Source of the DNA: JANQOZ01 sp045106555
GTDB taxonomy: Bacteria; Pseudomonadota; Gammaproteobacteria; Xanthomonadales; SZUA-38
Length of the DNA stretch: 64,000 bases
Reading direction: 5' to 3'
Assembly: GCA_045106555.1 (NCBI GenBank)
Contig: JBGCET010000014.1
Span: 1 to 64,000 of the forward strand
The notes below the pieces were generated by a model. That model saw only the letters and a list, made by a program, of their open reading frames with translations, was not told the DNA's origin and did not search any database. Positions 8,701 to 15,990 of the stretch are shown in pieces (position 1 is the stretch's first letter; each line of letters begins with the position of its first letter). Made by a program: the position numbers and the translations under genes.

Positions 8701-9789
8701 GTGTCCGTGGCTGATCGCTCCACTGTAGATAACCTGCTCAGTACGTTTATTGACCCGCTTACCGGCGAAAATTTGAAAGATGCCGGTGCCCTTGCTGCGG
8801 TTGCGCTGGATGGCAATAAACTGGCGCTGGACATACGTTTGGGTTACCCAGCGGCGGGCATCAGCGACCATCTGGCAACGCGCATTGAACAACACCTGCT
8901 TGAGGCAGGAGGATTTGACGCGGTAACGGTCAACCTCAGTAGCACCATTGTGGCGCACAAGGTTCAGGGAGAACTCACCCCGCTACCTGAGGTGAAGAAC
9001 GTTATTGCGGTGGCCTCAGGGAAAGGCGGCGTGGGAAAGTCGACAACGTCGGTCAATCTGGCCTTGGCCCTTGCCGCAGAAGGCGCCAACGTGGGCCTGC
9101 TGGACGCCGATATTTATGGGCCCAGCCAGCCGCGCATGGTGGGGGCGTCGGGTAAACCCGACAGCGAGGATGGCCACACCATCGAGCCAAAAGTCAGTCA
9201 TGGCCTGCAAACCATGTCGATCGGGTACTTGATAGAAGAAGACACTCCCATGGTGTGGCGCGGCCCGATGGTGACTCAGGCACTGCAGCAGTTAATTACC
9301 GATACCCACTGGCAGGGGCTGGATTATTTGATCATCGACATGCCGCCGGGTACCGGTGACATTCAGCTGACGCTGGCCCAGCAGGTGCCCGTTTCCGGCG
9401 CCGTCATCGTCACGACGCCTCAGGATATTGCGCTGCTGGATGCACGAAAGGGGCTGCGCATGTTTGAAAAAGTCTCGGTGCCGGTGCTGGGCATTGTGGA
9501 AAATATGAGTACCCACGTGTGCTCAAAATGCGGATTTGAAGAACCTATTTTCGGTCAGGGCGGTGGTGCCACCATGGCCCACGACTACGACGTCGAGTTA
9601 CTGGGCCAACTGCCGCTGGATATTCGTATCCGCGAGCAAACCGATTCCGGCAACCCAACGGTTGTTGCTGAGCCAGACGGAGCGCTTGCGGCGGCTTACC
9701 GCGATATTGCCCGGCGCACCGCAGCGCGTTTGTCGGTGCAGGCGCGCAACAAGAAAATTCAGTTCCCCAATATTGTCATCAAGGATTGA
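8701..9789 (+). CDS. apbC: Iron-sulfur cluster carrier protein, Mrp/ApbC P-loop ATPase
   Basis: This is a 362-aa protein predicted to bind and transfer Fe-S clusters to apoproteins. The N-terminal ~95 residues are a MIP18/DUF59-type domain, followed by a deviant Walker A motif ASGKGGVGKSTTSVNLA (105-121), the switch YLIIDMPPGTGD and the cluster-binding CSKCG motif (CxxC). It starts with GTG at 8701, with a second GTG two codons later. The mrp-metG divergent pair is conserved in many gammaproteobacteria. dcd follows after 3 bp, suggesting co-transcription. Confidence 0.95.
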   Translation: MSVADRSTVDNLLSTFIDPLTGENLKDAGALAAVALDGNKLALDIRLGYPAAGISDHLATRIEQHLLEAGGFDAVTVNLSSTIVAHKVQGELTPLPEVKNVIAVASGKGGVGKSTTSVNLALALAAEGANVGLLDADIYGPSQPRMVGASGKPDSEDGHTIEPKVSHGLQTMSIGYLIEEDTPMVWRGPMVTQALQQLITDTHWQGLDYLIIDMPPGTGDIQLTLAQQVPVSGAVIVTTPQDIALLDARKGLRMFEKVSVPVLGIVENMSTHVCSKCGFEEPIFGQGGGATMAHDYDVELLGQLPLDIRIREQTDSGNPTVVAEPDGALAAAYRDIARRTAARLSVQARNKKIQFPNIVIKD

Positions 9790-9792
9790 ACC

Positions 9793-10359
9793 ATGAGCAT
9801 CAAGGCTGACCACTGGATTCGCCAGATGGCGCAAGACCACGACATGATTGAGCCGTTTGAGCCCGGACAGGTGCGTCATTGCGGAGATGAGCGAATCGTA
9901 TCTTATGGCACCTCAAGCTACGGATACGACGTCCGCTGCGCCGGTGAATTCAAAATTTTTACCAACATCAATGCCGCTGTCGTCGACCCGAAGGCCTTTG
10001 ATGAAGCGAGCTTTGTCGATTTTCACGGAGACTGCTGCATTATTCCGCCCAACTCATTTGCGTTAGCGCGCACGGTGGAGTTCTTTCGCATTCCCCGCAG
10101 CGTGCTTACGGTTTGTTTGGGAAAATCCACCTACGCCCGTTGCGGCATCATCGTTAACGTCACGCCCCTGGAGCCGGAGTGGGAAGGCCACGTAACGTTG
10201 GAGTTTTCCAATACCACGCCACTGCCTGCCAAGATCTACGCCAATGAAGGGGTGGCCCAAATGCTGTTTTTTGAATCCGATGAACCCTGTGAAACGTCGT
10301 ACAGAGATCGTGGTGGGAAATATCAGGGGCAGCGGGGCGTTACGCTGCCCAAGACCTGA
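9793..10359 (+). CDS. dcd: dCTP deaminase
   Basis: This enzyme deaminates dCTP to dUTP, feeding dTMP synthesis. It is 188 aa, typical for the Dcd trimer family. Conserved blocks visible are SYGTSSYGYDVRC (the nucleotide/phosphate site), LGKSTYARCGI, TPLEPEWEGHVTLEFSN with the catalytic Glu, and the C-terminal YQGQRGVTLP lid. It lies 3 bp after the mrp stop. Confidence 0.97.
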   Translation: MSIKADHWIRQMAQDHDMIEPFEPGQVRHCGDERIVSYGTSSYGYDVRCAGEFKIFTNINAAVVDPKAFDEASFVDFHGDCCIIPPNSFALARTVEFFRIPRSVLTVCLGKSTYARCGIIVNVTPLEPEWEGHVTLEFSNTTPLPAKIYANEGVAQMLFFESDEPCETSYRDRGGKYQGQRGVTLPKT

Positions 10360-10414
10360 ACAAATAATCGTTGCGTCTTCGTGAGTGGTAAATTGCCGTG
10401 ACGATCACTGCGGC

Positions 10415-11578
10415 TCAGTTTTCAAACTGGTTAGCGACGCGCTGACGCAACACTACAGCAACATTCGCGACAAATTTCTCCCCACCTCGCCAGTATTCCA
10501 CCGCCATTTGGCCCCCCGGAGCGGTATCGGCAATCAGGCGATAAGCACCCACCCTGTCGTTGATCTTTACATTGCCCAACCTCGTGATGTAATCGCCTAC
10601 CTGCAGGCCCGCCACCTGAGCCGGCTGGTTCGGATGCAAACCTGCAACGACCACGCCCCTTTCACCACCGGCCCGGCGTGCGAGCGTGATGTCCGCATCA
10701 GCCAGCACGGTGCCAATCCAGCCGCGGGTGACGCTGCCTTCTTCGATCAACGTGTTGGCCACCGCACGCACGGTGTCGATCGGAATGGCAAAACTGATGC
10801 CCTCGGCCTTCTGTCCTTTGTTGCCGTTGCCGGTGTTGCTGGTCGCTACCGCGGCGTTGAGGCCGACAATATGGCCGTCGGCGTTCACCAGCGCGCCGCC
10901 GGAGTTGCCCTGATTGATGGCAGCATCGGTTTGAATCAAGGTTTCGTACAGGCTGACTTTGACGTCTGACCGACCGGTAGCACTGACAATGCCCATCGTG
11001 ACGGTTTTGCCTAACCCCAGTGGATTGCCTATGGCCAAAACCACATCGCCCACGCGCAGCGGGGTGAGCGGGCTGGGCAGGGTCGGCAGGTCCGTGTAGT
11101 CCACTTTCAGCACGGCCAAATCCGACTCTTCATCGACGCCAATGACCCGCGCCTGAATGATTCGTCCGTCCCAAAGTGCCACATTGATGTTGTCTGCTTC
11201 ATAAATCACGTGGAAATTGGTGACGATGATGCCGTCTTGGCGCAAAATGACGCCCGAACCCAGCACCCGGCGATTAATCAGGCGTGGTGGCGATAATAAT
11301 GTGCGGCCGGCAAATCGACGAAACTGAGGGTCGGTTGGGATGATGGCCTGCTGTCGAACCGTGAGGCGATCCACGTAAATATTGACCACCGCTGGCGCGG
11401 CCGTCGCCACTGCTGCGGCGAAAGAGCGCTGCTCAATGGCTGTAGGCAACACTTCAGGTGAAGTGACGGTTGGCCGATCTGACCATTGCTGGTGAACAAT
11501 CATGGCCACGGCAGCCATGGCCAAGCCAGCAACAATGGCTTTTCCGATGAATAGAAAAAATTTTCCCGTGGGTCCCAT
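10415..11578 (-). CDS. algW: Membrane-anchored HtrA-type serine protease (DegS/AlgW-like)
   Basis: This is predicted to be the periplasmic site-1 protease that cleaves the anti-sigma factor RseA/MucA when outer-membrane proteins misfold, starting the sigma-E response. A single N-terminal membrane anchor (~10-28) precedes a trypsin-like domain with catalytic H123 (TNFHV), D153 (ESDLAVLKV) and S226 (GNSGGAL). One PDZ domain follows (~280-380, GWIGTVLADADI). One PDZ plus an anchor separates it from the two-PDZ, signal-peptide DegP/MucD type. Its position divergent from petABC is the usual one for algW/degS. Confidence 0.92.
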   Translation of the reverse strand: MGPTGKFFLFIGKAIVAGLAMAAVAMIVHQQWSDRPTVTSPEVLPTAIEQRSFAAAVATAAPAVVNIYVDRLTVRQQAIIPTDPQFRRFAGRTLLSPPRLINRRVLGSGVILRQDGIIVTNFHVIYEADNINVALWDGRIIQARVIGVDEESDLAVLKVDYTDLPTLPSPLTPLRVGDVVLAIGNPLGLGKTVTMGIVSATGRSDVKVSLYETLIQTDAAINQGNSGGALVNADGHIVGLNAAVATSNTGNGNKGQKAEGISFAIPIDTVRAVANTLIEEGSVTRGWIGTVLADADITLARRAGGERGVVVAGLHPNQPAQVAGLQVGDYITRLGNVKINDRVGAYRLIADTAPGGQMAVEYWRGGEKFVANVAVVLRQRVANQFEN

Positions 11579-11710
11579 GGGGGGATTTTACGCCATTTTG
11601 ACTGTTGTATCGCTTTAATGCCGTGGACGAATCCTGTTCTAAGTAGATAGAATAGGCGGTTGGGATGCTGCGGCCTCCCGTTTTTTTTATCCGATTTTGC
11701 TGGAGATCAC

Positions 11711-12310
11711 ATGTCTAATGATGACGTGAGTCAGGGCAGGCGCCGGTTCCTGACTGGCACCGTGGCGGTTGTAGGGGGCCTTGGAGCTGCTGGAGCGGCC
11801 GTCCCATTTATCAAAATGTGGCAACCCAGTGCACGAGCCAAAGCGGCTGGTGCACCAGTGGAAGTCACCATCGACAAGCTGGAAGCAGGGCAACTGCTGC
11901 AGGTGGAATGGCGAGGACAGCCGGTGTGGGTCGTCAATCGAACCAAACCCATGCTCGATGGCCTGCCTCAGGTGAGAGATCGCCTGCAGGACCCAGATTC
12001 CGACAATGCCGACCAGCAGCCGGAGTACGCGAACAACGAGTATCGGTCCGTGAAGCCTGAGATGCTGGTGCTTCTGGGCATCTGCACCCACTTGGGCTGT
12101 TCTCCGAAATTCATTCCGGAAATGGGCCCGCAGCCTTTTGATTCCAACTGGCAGGGCGGCTTTTTCTGCCCCTGTCACAGCAGCCGCTTTGACCTTGCCG
12201 GTCGAGTGTTTCAAGGCGTTCCTGCACCGGCCAATCTGAAAGTGCCCCCTCACACCTATCTGGACGCATCCCGTCTGCTGATTGGCGTCAACCCGGAAGG
12301 AGCAGCGTGA
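11711..12310 (+). CDS. petA: Ubiquinol-cytochrome c reductase Rieske iron-sulfur subunit
   Basis: This is the [2Fe-2S] subunit of cytochrome bc1, taking electrons from ubiquinol and passing them to cytochrome c1. It is 199 aa with an N-terminal Tat-type signal-anchor (GRRRFLTG, then the hydrophobic stretch 17-34). Cluster ligands are in CTHLGC (125-130) and CPCHSSRFD (153-161), including the two disulfide cysteines. The ATG at 11711, preceded by GGAG, was preferred over an upstream ATG at 11660. It is the first gene of petABC, and its stop overlaps the petB start. Confidence 0.96.
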   Translation: MSNDDVSQGRRRFLTGTVAVVGGLGAAGAAVPFIKMWQPSARAKAAGAPVEVTIDKLEAGQLLQVEWRGQPVWVVNRTKPMLDGLPQVRDRLQDPDSDNADQQPEYANNEYRSVKPEMLVLLGICTHLGCSPKFIPEMGPQPFDSNWQGGFFCPCHSSRFDLAGRVFQGVPAPANLKVPPHTYLDASRLLIGVNPEGAA

Positions 12311-13554
12311 TGAAAGAACCTAACGGTCCAGTGGCCAGAGTGCTGAACGACGGCCTAGGCTGGGTTGATCAACGATTGCCTGTGGTGAATTTCTGGAATG
12401 ACCACATGGCGAAGTATTACGCGCCGAAAAACTTCAACATCTGGTACTACTTCGGCTCACTGGCGATCTTGGTGTTCGCCAATCAAATCATTACCGGCAT
12501 TTGGCTCACCATGCATTACAAGACCAGCGCCGCGGAAGCGTTTGCCTCGGTCGAGTACATCATGCGGGACGTCCCGTGGGGTTGGCTGGTGCGCTACATG
12601 CACTCTACCGGCGCTTCGCTGTTCTTTGTGGTGGTGTATCTGCACATGTTCCGTGGCCTGATGTACGGCTCATACCGCAAACCCCGAGAATTAATTTGGG
12701 TGTTTGGTATGGCTATCTTCCTGCTGCTGATGGCTGAAGCCTTCATGGGTTACGTATTACCCTGGGGGCAGATGTCTTACTGGGGCGCCCAGGTCATCAT
12801 CTCGCTGTTTGGTGCTATCCCGGTAATCGGCGAAGGCCTTTCGGAATGGATTCGAGGCGACTATCTGGTCTCCGATGCCACACTGAACCGGTTCTTCGCG
12901 CTACACGTGATTGCTTTACCCCTGGCGCTGGTTGCGCTGGTCGTGATGCACATTGCGGCACTGCACGAAGTGGGGTCGAACAACCCGGACGGCGTGGACA
13001 TCAAGAAGCATAAAGATGAAAACGGCAAGCCCCTGGACGGCATCGCGTTCCATCCCTACTACACCGTGAAAGACCTGGTGGGCGTGGGTTTCTTCATGCT
13101 GATCTTTGCCTTCATCATCTTCTTTGCCCCGGAAATGGGCGGCTGGTTCCTGGAGCACGACAACTTCGTGCCCGCCAACCCGCTGGTTACGCCTGAGCAC
13201 ATCAAGCCGGTTTGGTACTTCACGCCTTACTACGCCATGTTGCGGGCCATACCTGACAAGCTATTTGGTGTTTTGGTTATGGGCGGCGCTGTGATGATTC
13301 TGTTCCTGGTTCCCTGGCTGGATCGCAGCCCGGTCAGGTCGATACGCTACAAGCCGATGCTGACGAAAGTGTTGTTTGCCATCTTCGCTGTCACCTTTGT
13401 CTGGTTGGGATGGTTGGGCGCACAATCGGGCAGCACGATTCAAACGCTGCTGGCGCGTATTTTCACTGCCTTTTACTTCGGGTTTTTCCTCGCGATGCCG
13501 TGGTGGAGCCGGATGGGAACCACCAAGCCGGTACCAGAAAGGGTGACGAAATGA
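12310..13554 (+). CDS. petB: Ubiquinol-cytochrome c reductase cytochrome b subunit
   Basis: This is a 414-aa di-haem polytopic membrane subunit holding the Qo and Qi quinone sites. The N-terminal region has the YFGSLAILVFANQIITG helix, then haem-binding His in RYMHSTGAS and YLHMFRG on helix B and the paired His in helix D (LHVIALPL, VMHIAALHE). The Qo-site motif appears as the tetrapeptide PVWY in KPVWYFTPYYA. A GTG one codon earlier (12307) is also possible. It overlaps petA and petC by 1 and 4 bp. Confidence 0.97.
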   Translation: MKEPNGPVARVLNDGLGWVDQRLPVVNFWNDHMAKYYAPKNFNIWYYFGSLAILVFANQIITGIWLTMHYKTSAAEAFASVEYIMRDVPWGWLVRYMHSTGASLFFVVVYLHMFRGLMYGSYRKPRELIWVFGMAIFLLLMAEAFMGYVLPWGQMSYWGAQVIISLFGAIPVIGEGLSEWIRGDYLVSDATLNRFFALHVIALPLALVALVVMHIAALHEVGSNNPDGVDIKKHKDENGKPLDGIAFHPYYTVKDLVGVGFFMLIFAFIIFFAPEMGGWFLEHDNFVPANPLVTPEHIKPVWYFTPYYAMLRAIPDKLFGVLVMGGAVMILFLVPWLDRSPVRSIRYKPMLTKVLFAIFAVTFVWLGWLGAQSGSTIQTLLARIFTAFYFGFFLAMPWWSRMGTTKPVPERVTK

Positions 13555-14312
13555 TGCAATGGATGGCGAATAGCAAAGCATGCCTGGGCGGCGTGCTTAT
13601 TGCCCTCACGCTAAATGGTGCGGCGTTGGCTGCAGGCGGTGGCGCGGTAGATCAGGCCCAGACTGACATGGGTAACGTGGCCGCAATTCAGCGCGGCGCG
13701 AAACTCTTCGTCAACTACTGCCAGGGCTGTCACAGCGCGCAATACATGCGCTACAGCAGGCTAGCGGAAGATCTGGACATGACTCCGGGGCAGGTTGAGG
13801 AAAATCTCATTTTCAACGATGCCAAGATCGGCGAGGTGATGCTGTCGGCGATGGGTAGCGCAGATCAGCAGGTTTGGTTGGGTGCAAAAGCGCCGGATCT
13901 TTCACTGGTTTCGCGCTCTCGAGGCGTAGATTGGCTATACACCTACTTGCGGCAGTTCTACGTTGATCCTTCCCGTCCGGTTGGTTGGAACAACAAGCTG
14001 TTTGCCAATGTCAGCATGCCTAACGTTTTTTGGGAACTCCAAGGCGTACAAAAGCCTGTGTATGAAACTCACACCGACGAAAACGGCAACGAGATTCAAG
14101 TGCTTACCGGCTTGGAGCCAGTGTCTGCGGGAACGCAGACGCCAGCGGAGTTTGATCAGACCATTCTCGATTTGGTGACTTACCTCGAATACCTGGGTGA
14201 GCCGGCAAAAATGAAACGAGAGTCGCTGGGCGTGTGGGTGCTGCTGTATTTGGCACTGTTTACGTTCCTGGCTTATCTGTTGAAGGCCGAGTTCTGGCGC
14301 GACGTCAAGTAA
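13551..14312 (+). CDS. petC: Cytochrome c1 of the bc1 complex
   Basis: This is a 253-aa subunit that accepts electrons from the Rieske centre and reduces soluble cytochrome c in the periplasm. It has an N-terminal signal peptide (cleavage near LAAGG), a CQGCHS haem c motif at ~61-66, and a C-terminal membrane anchor (VWVLLYLALFTFLAYLL) followed by KAEFWRDVK. The ATG overlaps the petB stop (ATGATG); a longer frame reaching back to 13410 is petB shadow. Confidence 0.96.
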   Translation: MMQWMANSKACLGGVLIALTLNGAALAAGGGAVDQAQTDMGNVAAIQRGAKLFVNYCQGCHSAQYMRYSRLAEDLDMTPGQVEENLIFNDAKIGEVMLSAMGSADQQVWLGAKAPDLSLVSRSRGVDWLYTYLRQFYVDPSRPVGWNNKLFANVSMPNVFWELQGVQKPVYETHTDENGNEIQVLTGLEPVSAGTQTPAEFDQTILDLVTYLEYLGEPAKMKRESLGVWVLLYLALFTFLAYLLKAEFWRDVK

Positions 14313-14337
14313 TAACGCGGCTAATGCGCGGAGATAA

Positions 14338-14356
14338 GGCCACCTTGAGAGTGGCC
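14338..14356 (+). other. Stem-loop between petC and sspA
   Basis: A perfect 6-bp stem GGCCAC/GTGGCC with a 7-base loop (CTTGAGA) lies in the 118-bp petC-sspA gap. No T-run follows, so it is not a canonical terminator. It could be a processing or mRNA-stability element between the bc1 and ssp cistrons. Confidence 0.3.
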
Positions 14357-14430
14357 AGCGCAGATAAACCAGCTAGGAAACCTGCCGCAGCAACTGCGCT
14401 CGCGGCACAACTGAGGGGATTAGAAAAAGA

Positions 14431-15063
14431 ATGAATGTGTCAGTTGCGGCCCGAGGCCGATCCGTCATGGCGCTGTTCTCGTCACCGACGTCATTGCAAA
14501 GTCACCGGGTTCGTTGTGTTCTGGCGGAAAAAGGCATTAACGTTGAGGTTGTGGACGTTGATCCAGCCCAGCCGCCGGAAGACCTGATTGATCTAAACCC
14601 CTATCAGACCATCCCTACGCTGTTGGATCGCGACCTGGTGTTATACGACGCTGGCGTGATTACTGAGTATCTGGATGAACGTTACCCGCACCCGCCGCTA
14701 ATGCCGGTGGATCCGGTATCCCGCGCTCGGCTGCGTTTGGCGATGCACCGAATCATGAAAGACTGGTACACCTTGGCTACCAAGCTTGAGGGCAGCGACA
14801 AACGCAAGCATGAGTCTGCACGAAAGCACTTGGCAGAAGAGTTGGTTGCTTCCAACGAAGTGTTCAAAGCGGCAACGTTCTTCCTGCATGAGGAGCTGAC
14901 GCTGGTGGATTGCGCCGTAGCCCCTTTACTGTGGCGACTTGAGCATTTCGGCATCAAATTGCCCCGCCAGGCCGCGTCAGTGAAAAAATATGCCGATCAG
15001 CTGTTTGATCGAGAATCCTTTCGCGCCAGCCTTTCAGAAGAAGAAATTCAGATGCGCGAATGA
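14431..15063 (+). CDS. sspA: Stringent starvation protein A (RNA polymerase-associated)
   Basis: This is a 210-aa glutathione-S-transferase-fold regulator that binds RNA polymerase under starvation and acid stress. The N-terminal thioredoxin-like half includes RSVMALFSSPTSLQSHRVR and DLIDLNPYQTIPTLLDRDL. The central YLDERYPHPPLMPVDP patch contains the conserved PHP surface shown to matter for E. coli SspA. The C-terminal helical half ends near ESFRASLSEEE. It lacks GST catalytic residues, as expected. It overlaps sspB by 4 bp. Confidence 0.95.
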   Translation: MNVSVAARGRSVMALFSSPTSLQSHRVRCVLAEKGINVEVVDVDPAQPPEDLIDLNPYQTIPTLLDRDLVLYDAGVITEYLDERYPHPPLMPVDPVSRARLRLAMHRIMKDWYTLATKLEGSDKRKHESARKHLAEELVASNEVFKAATFFLHEELTLVDCAVAPLLWRLEHFGIKLPRQAASVKKYADQLFDRESFRASLSEEEIQMRE

Positions 15064-15479
15064 TCTCTTCCCGGCCATACCTTATTCGCGCTTTGTACGA
15101 CTGGATTGTTGACAGCGATCTGACCCCGTATCTGCTGGCTGACGCGACGATTGAGGGCGTGGATGTGCCTGCCCAAGGCGTGAAAGACGATCGAATTGTG
15201 CTGAACCTTGCCCCTCACGCCGTGCAAAATATTGTGTTGGGCAATGATGCCGTGTCGTTCTCGGCCCGCTTCAGTGGCGCGTCCCGTACAGTTTATCTGC
15301 CGGTTTCGGCAGTTCTTGCGGTTTACGCGAAGGAAAATGGCCACGGCATGATGTTTGCGGCTGACGACGAAGACTCCTTATCAGCCGGGACAGACGACCT
15401 GGCCGGGGATAGCGACAAAAACGACGGTCCCGACGGCGGCCCGGGCCGCGGTAAAAGTCACCTGAAGGTTGTTAAATAG
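15060..15479 (+). CDS. sspB: ClpXP protease specificity-enhancing factor SspB
   Basis: This is a 139-aa adaptor that tethers ssrA-tagged peptides (and anti-sigma fragments such as cleaved RseA) to ClpXP. The folded N-terminal domain (~1-105) carries RPYLIRALYDWIVDSDLTPY and the NLAPHAVQNIVLGND strand region. A flexible acidic/Gly linker ends in the C-terminal ClpX-binding tail KSHLKVVK, equivalent to the LRVVK tail of E. coli SspB. Start ATGA overlaps the sspA stop. The link to RseA turnover fits the nearby DegS/AlgW gene. Confidence 0.95.
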   Translation: MISSRPYLIRALYDWIVDSDLTPYLLADATIEGVDVPAQGVKDDRIVLNLAPHAVQNIVLGNDAVSFSARFSGASRTVYLPVSAVLAVYAKENGHGMMFAADDEDSLSAGTDDLAGDSDKNDGPDGGPGRGKSHLKVVK

Positions 15480-15530
15480 GCGTCAGCGGTGGATTTCACC
15501 GGCGTCGGTGATATTTCAGCAACCGATTAA

Positions 15531-15869
15531 TTAACCCGCCATCGGGATAACCACGGTACCGGTGGTGGTACCTTCCAAAACCACTTCCCGGGCTAATCCG
15601 GAGCGAATCACTACCGTCCCGCTGTGCCGATCAGCACCGGCTTCACTGAATTCAAAACGGTAATGTCGGCGCAGACCCAAATTGCCTGAGTCATTTCGGG
15701 CTAATTTCATGCCCGTCAGGCGAACCGTTTGGTCAAGAAACTGCACTTGGCACTGCATGCAAGCCCGTTTGCTGGCCGACGTTGCCACTTCCCTGGCGCG
15801 CACGATATCAAACCAGAAGAAGCCAGCGCATCCCAGAAACACCAGCAGCATGGGGGTCAGACTGTCCAA
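15531..15869 (-). CDS. DUF3301 single-pass membrane protein
   Basis: This is a 112-aa protein with an N-terminal membrane helix (LTPMLLVFLGCAGFFWF) followed by a small domain with features recalled from the DUF3301 family: WFDIVRAREVATSASKRAC, CQVQFLDQTVRLTG and RRHYRFEFSEAGADRHSG. The function is unknown. It is convergent with sspB (51-bp gap holding a weak 5-bp CACCG/CGGTG hairpin at 15497-15510) and divergent from the kinase gene. Confidence 0.75.
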   Translation of the reverse strand: MDSLTPMLLVFLGCAGFFWFDIVRAREVATSASKRACMQCQVQFLDQTVRLTGMKLARNDSGNLGLRRHYRFEFSEAGADRHSGTVVIRSGLAREVVLEGTTTGTVVIPMAG

Positions 15870-15990
15870 ATGCGTAAAATCCTCATCGCGGATGCGCTAA
15901 ACTCCAACCACAGTAATACCGACAATAATAAACTCATAGCCCGTCCATGGATGCAAAGGGCGTGAGTCATTTTTCGAATTTGTGGGCGTC

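Noticed and set aside
10385..10969. Plus-strand 194-codon frame antisense to the DegS-like protease
   Set aside because: The minus strand encodes a complete protease with catalytic triad and PDZ domain; the plus frame has no motif.
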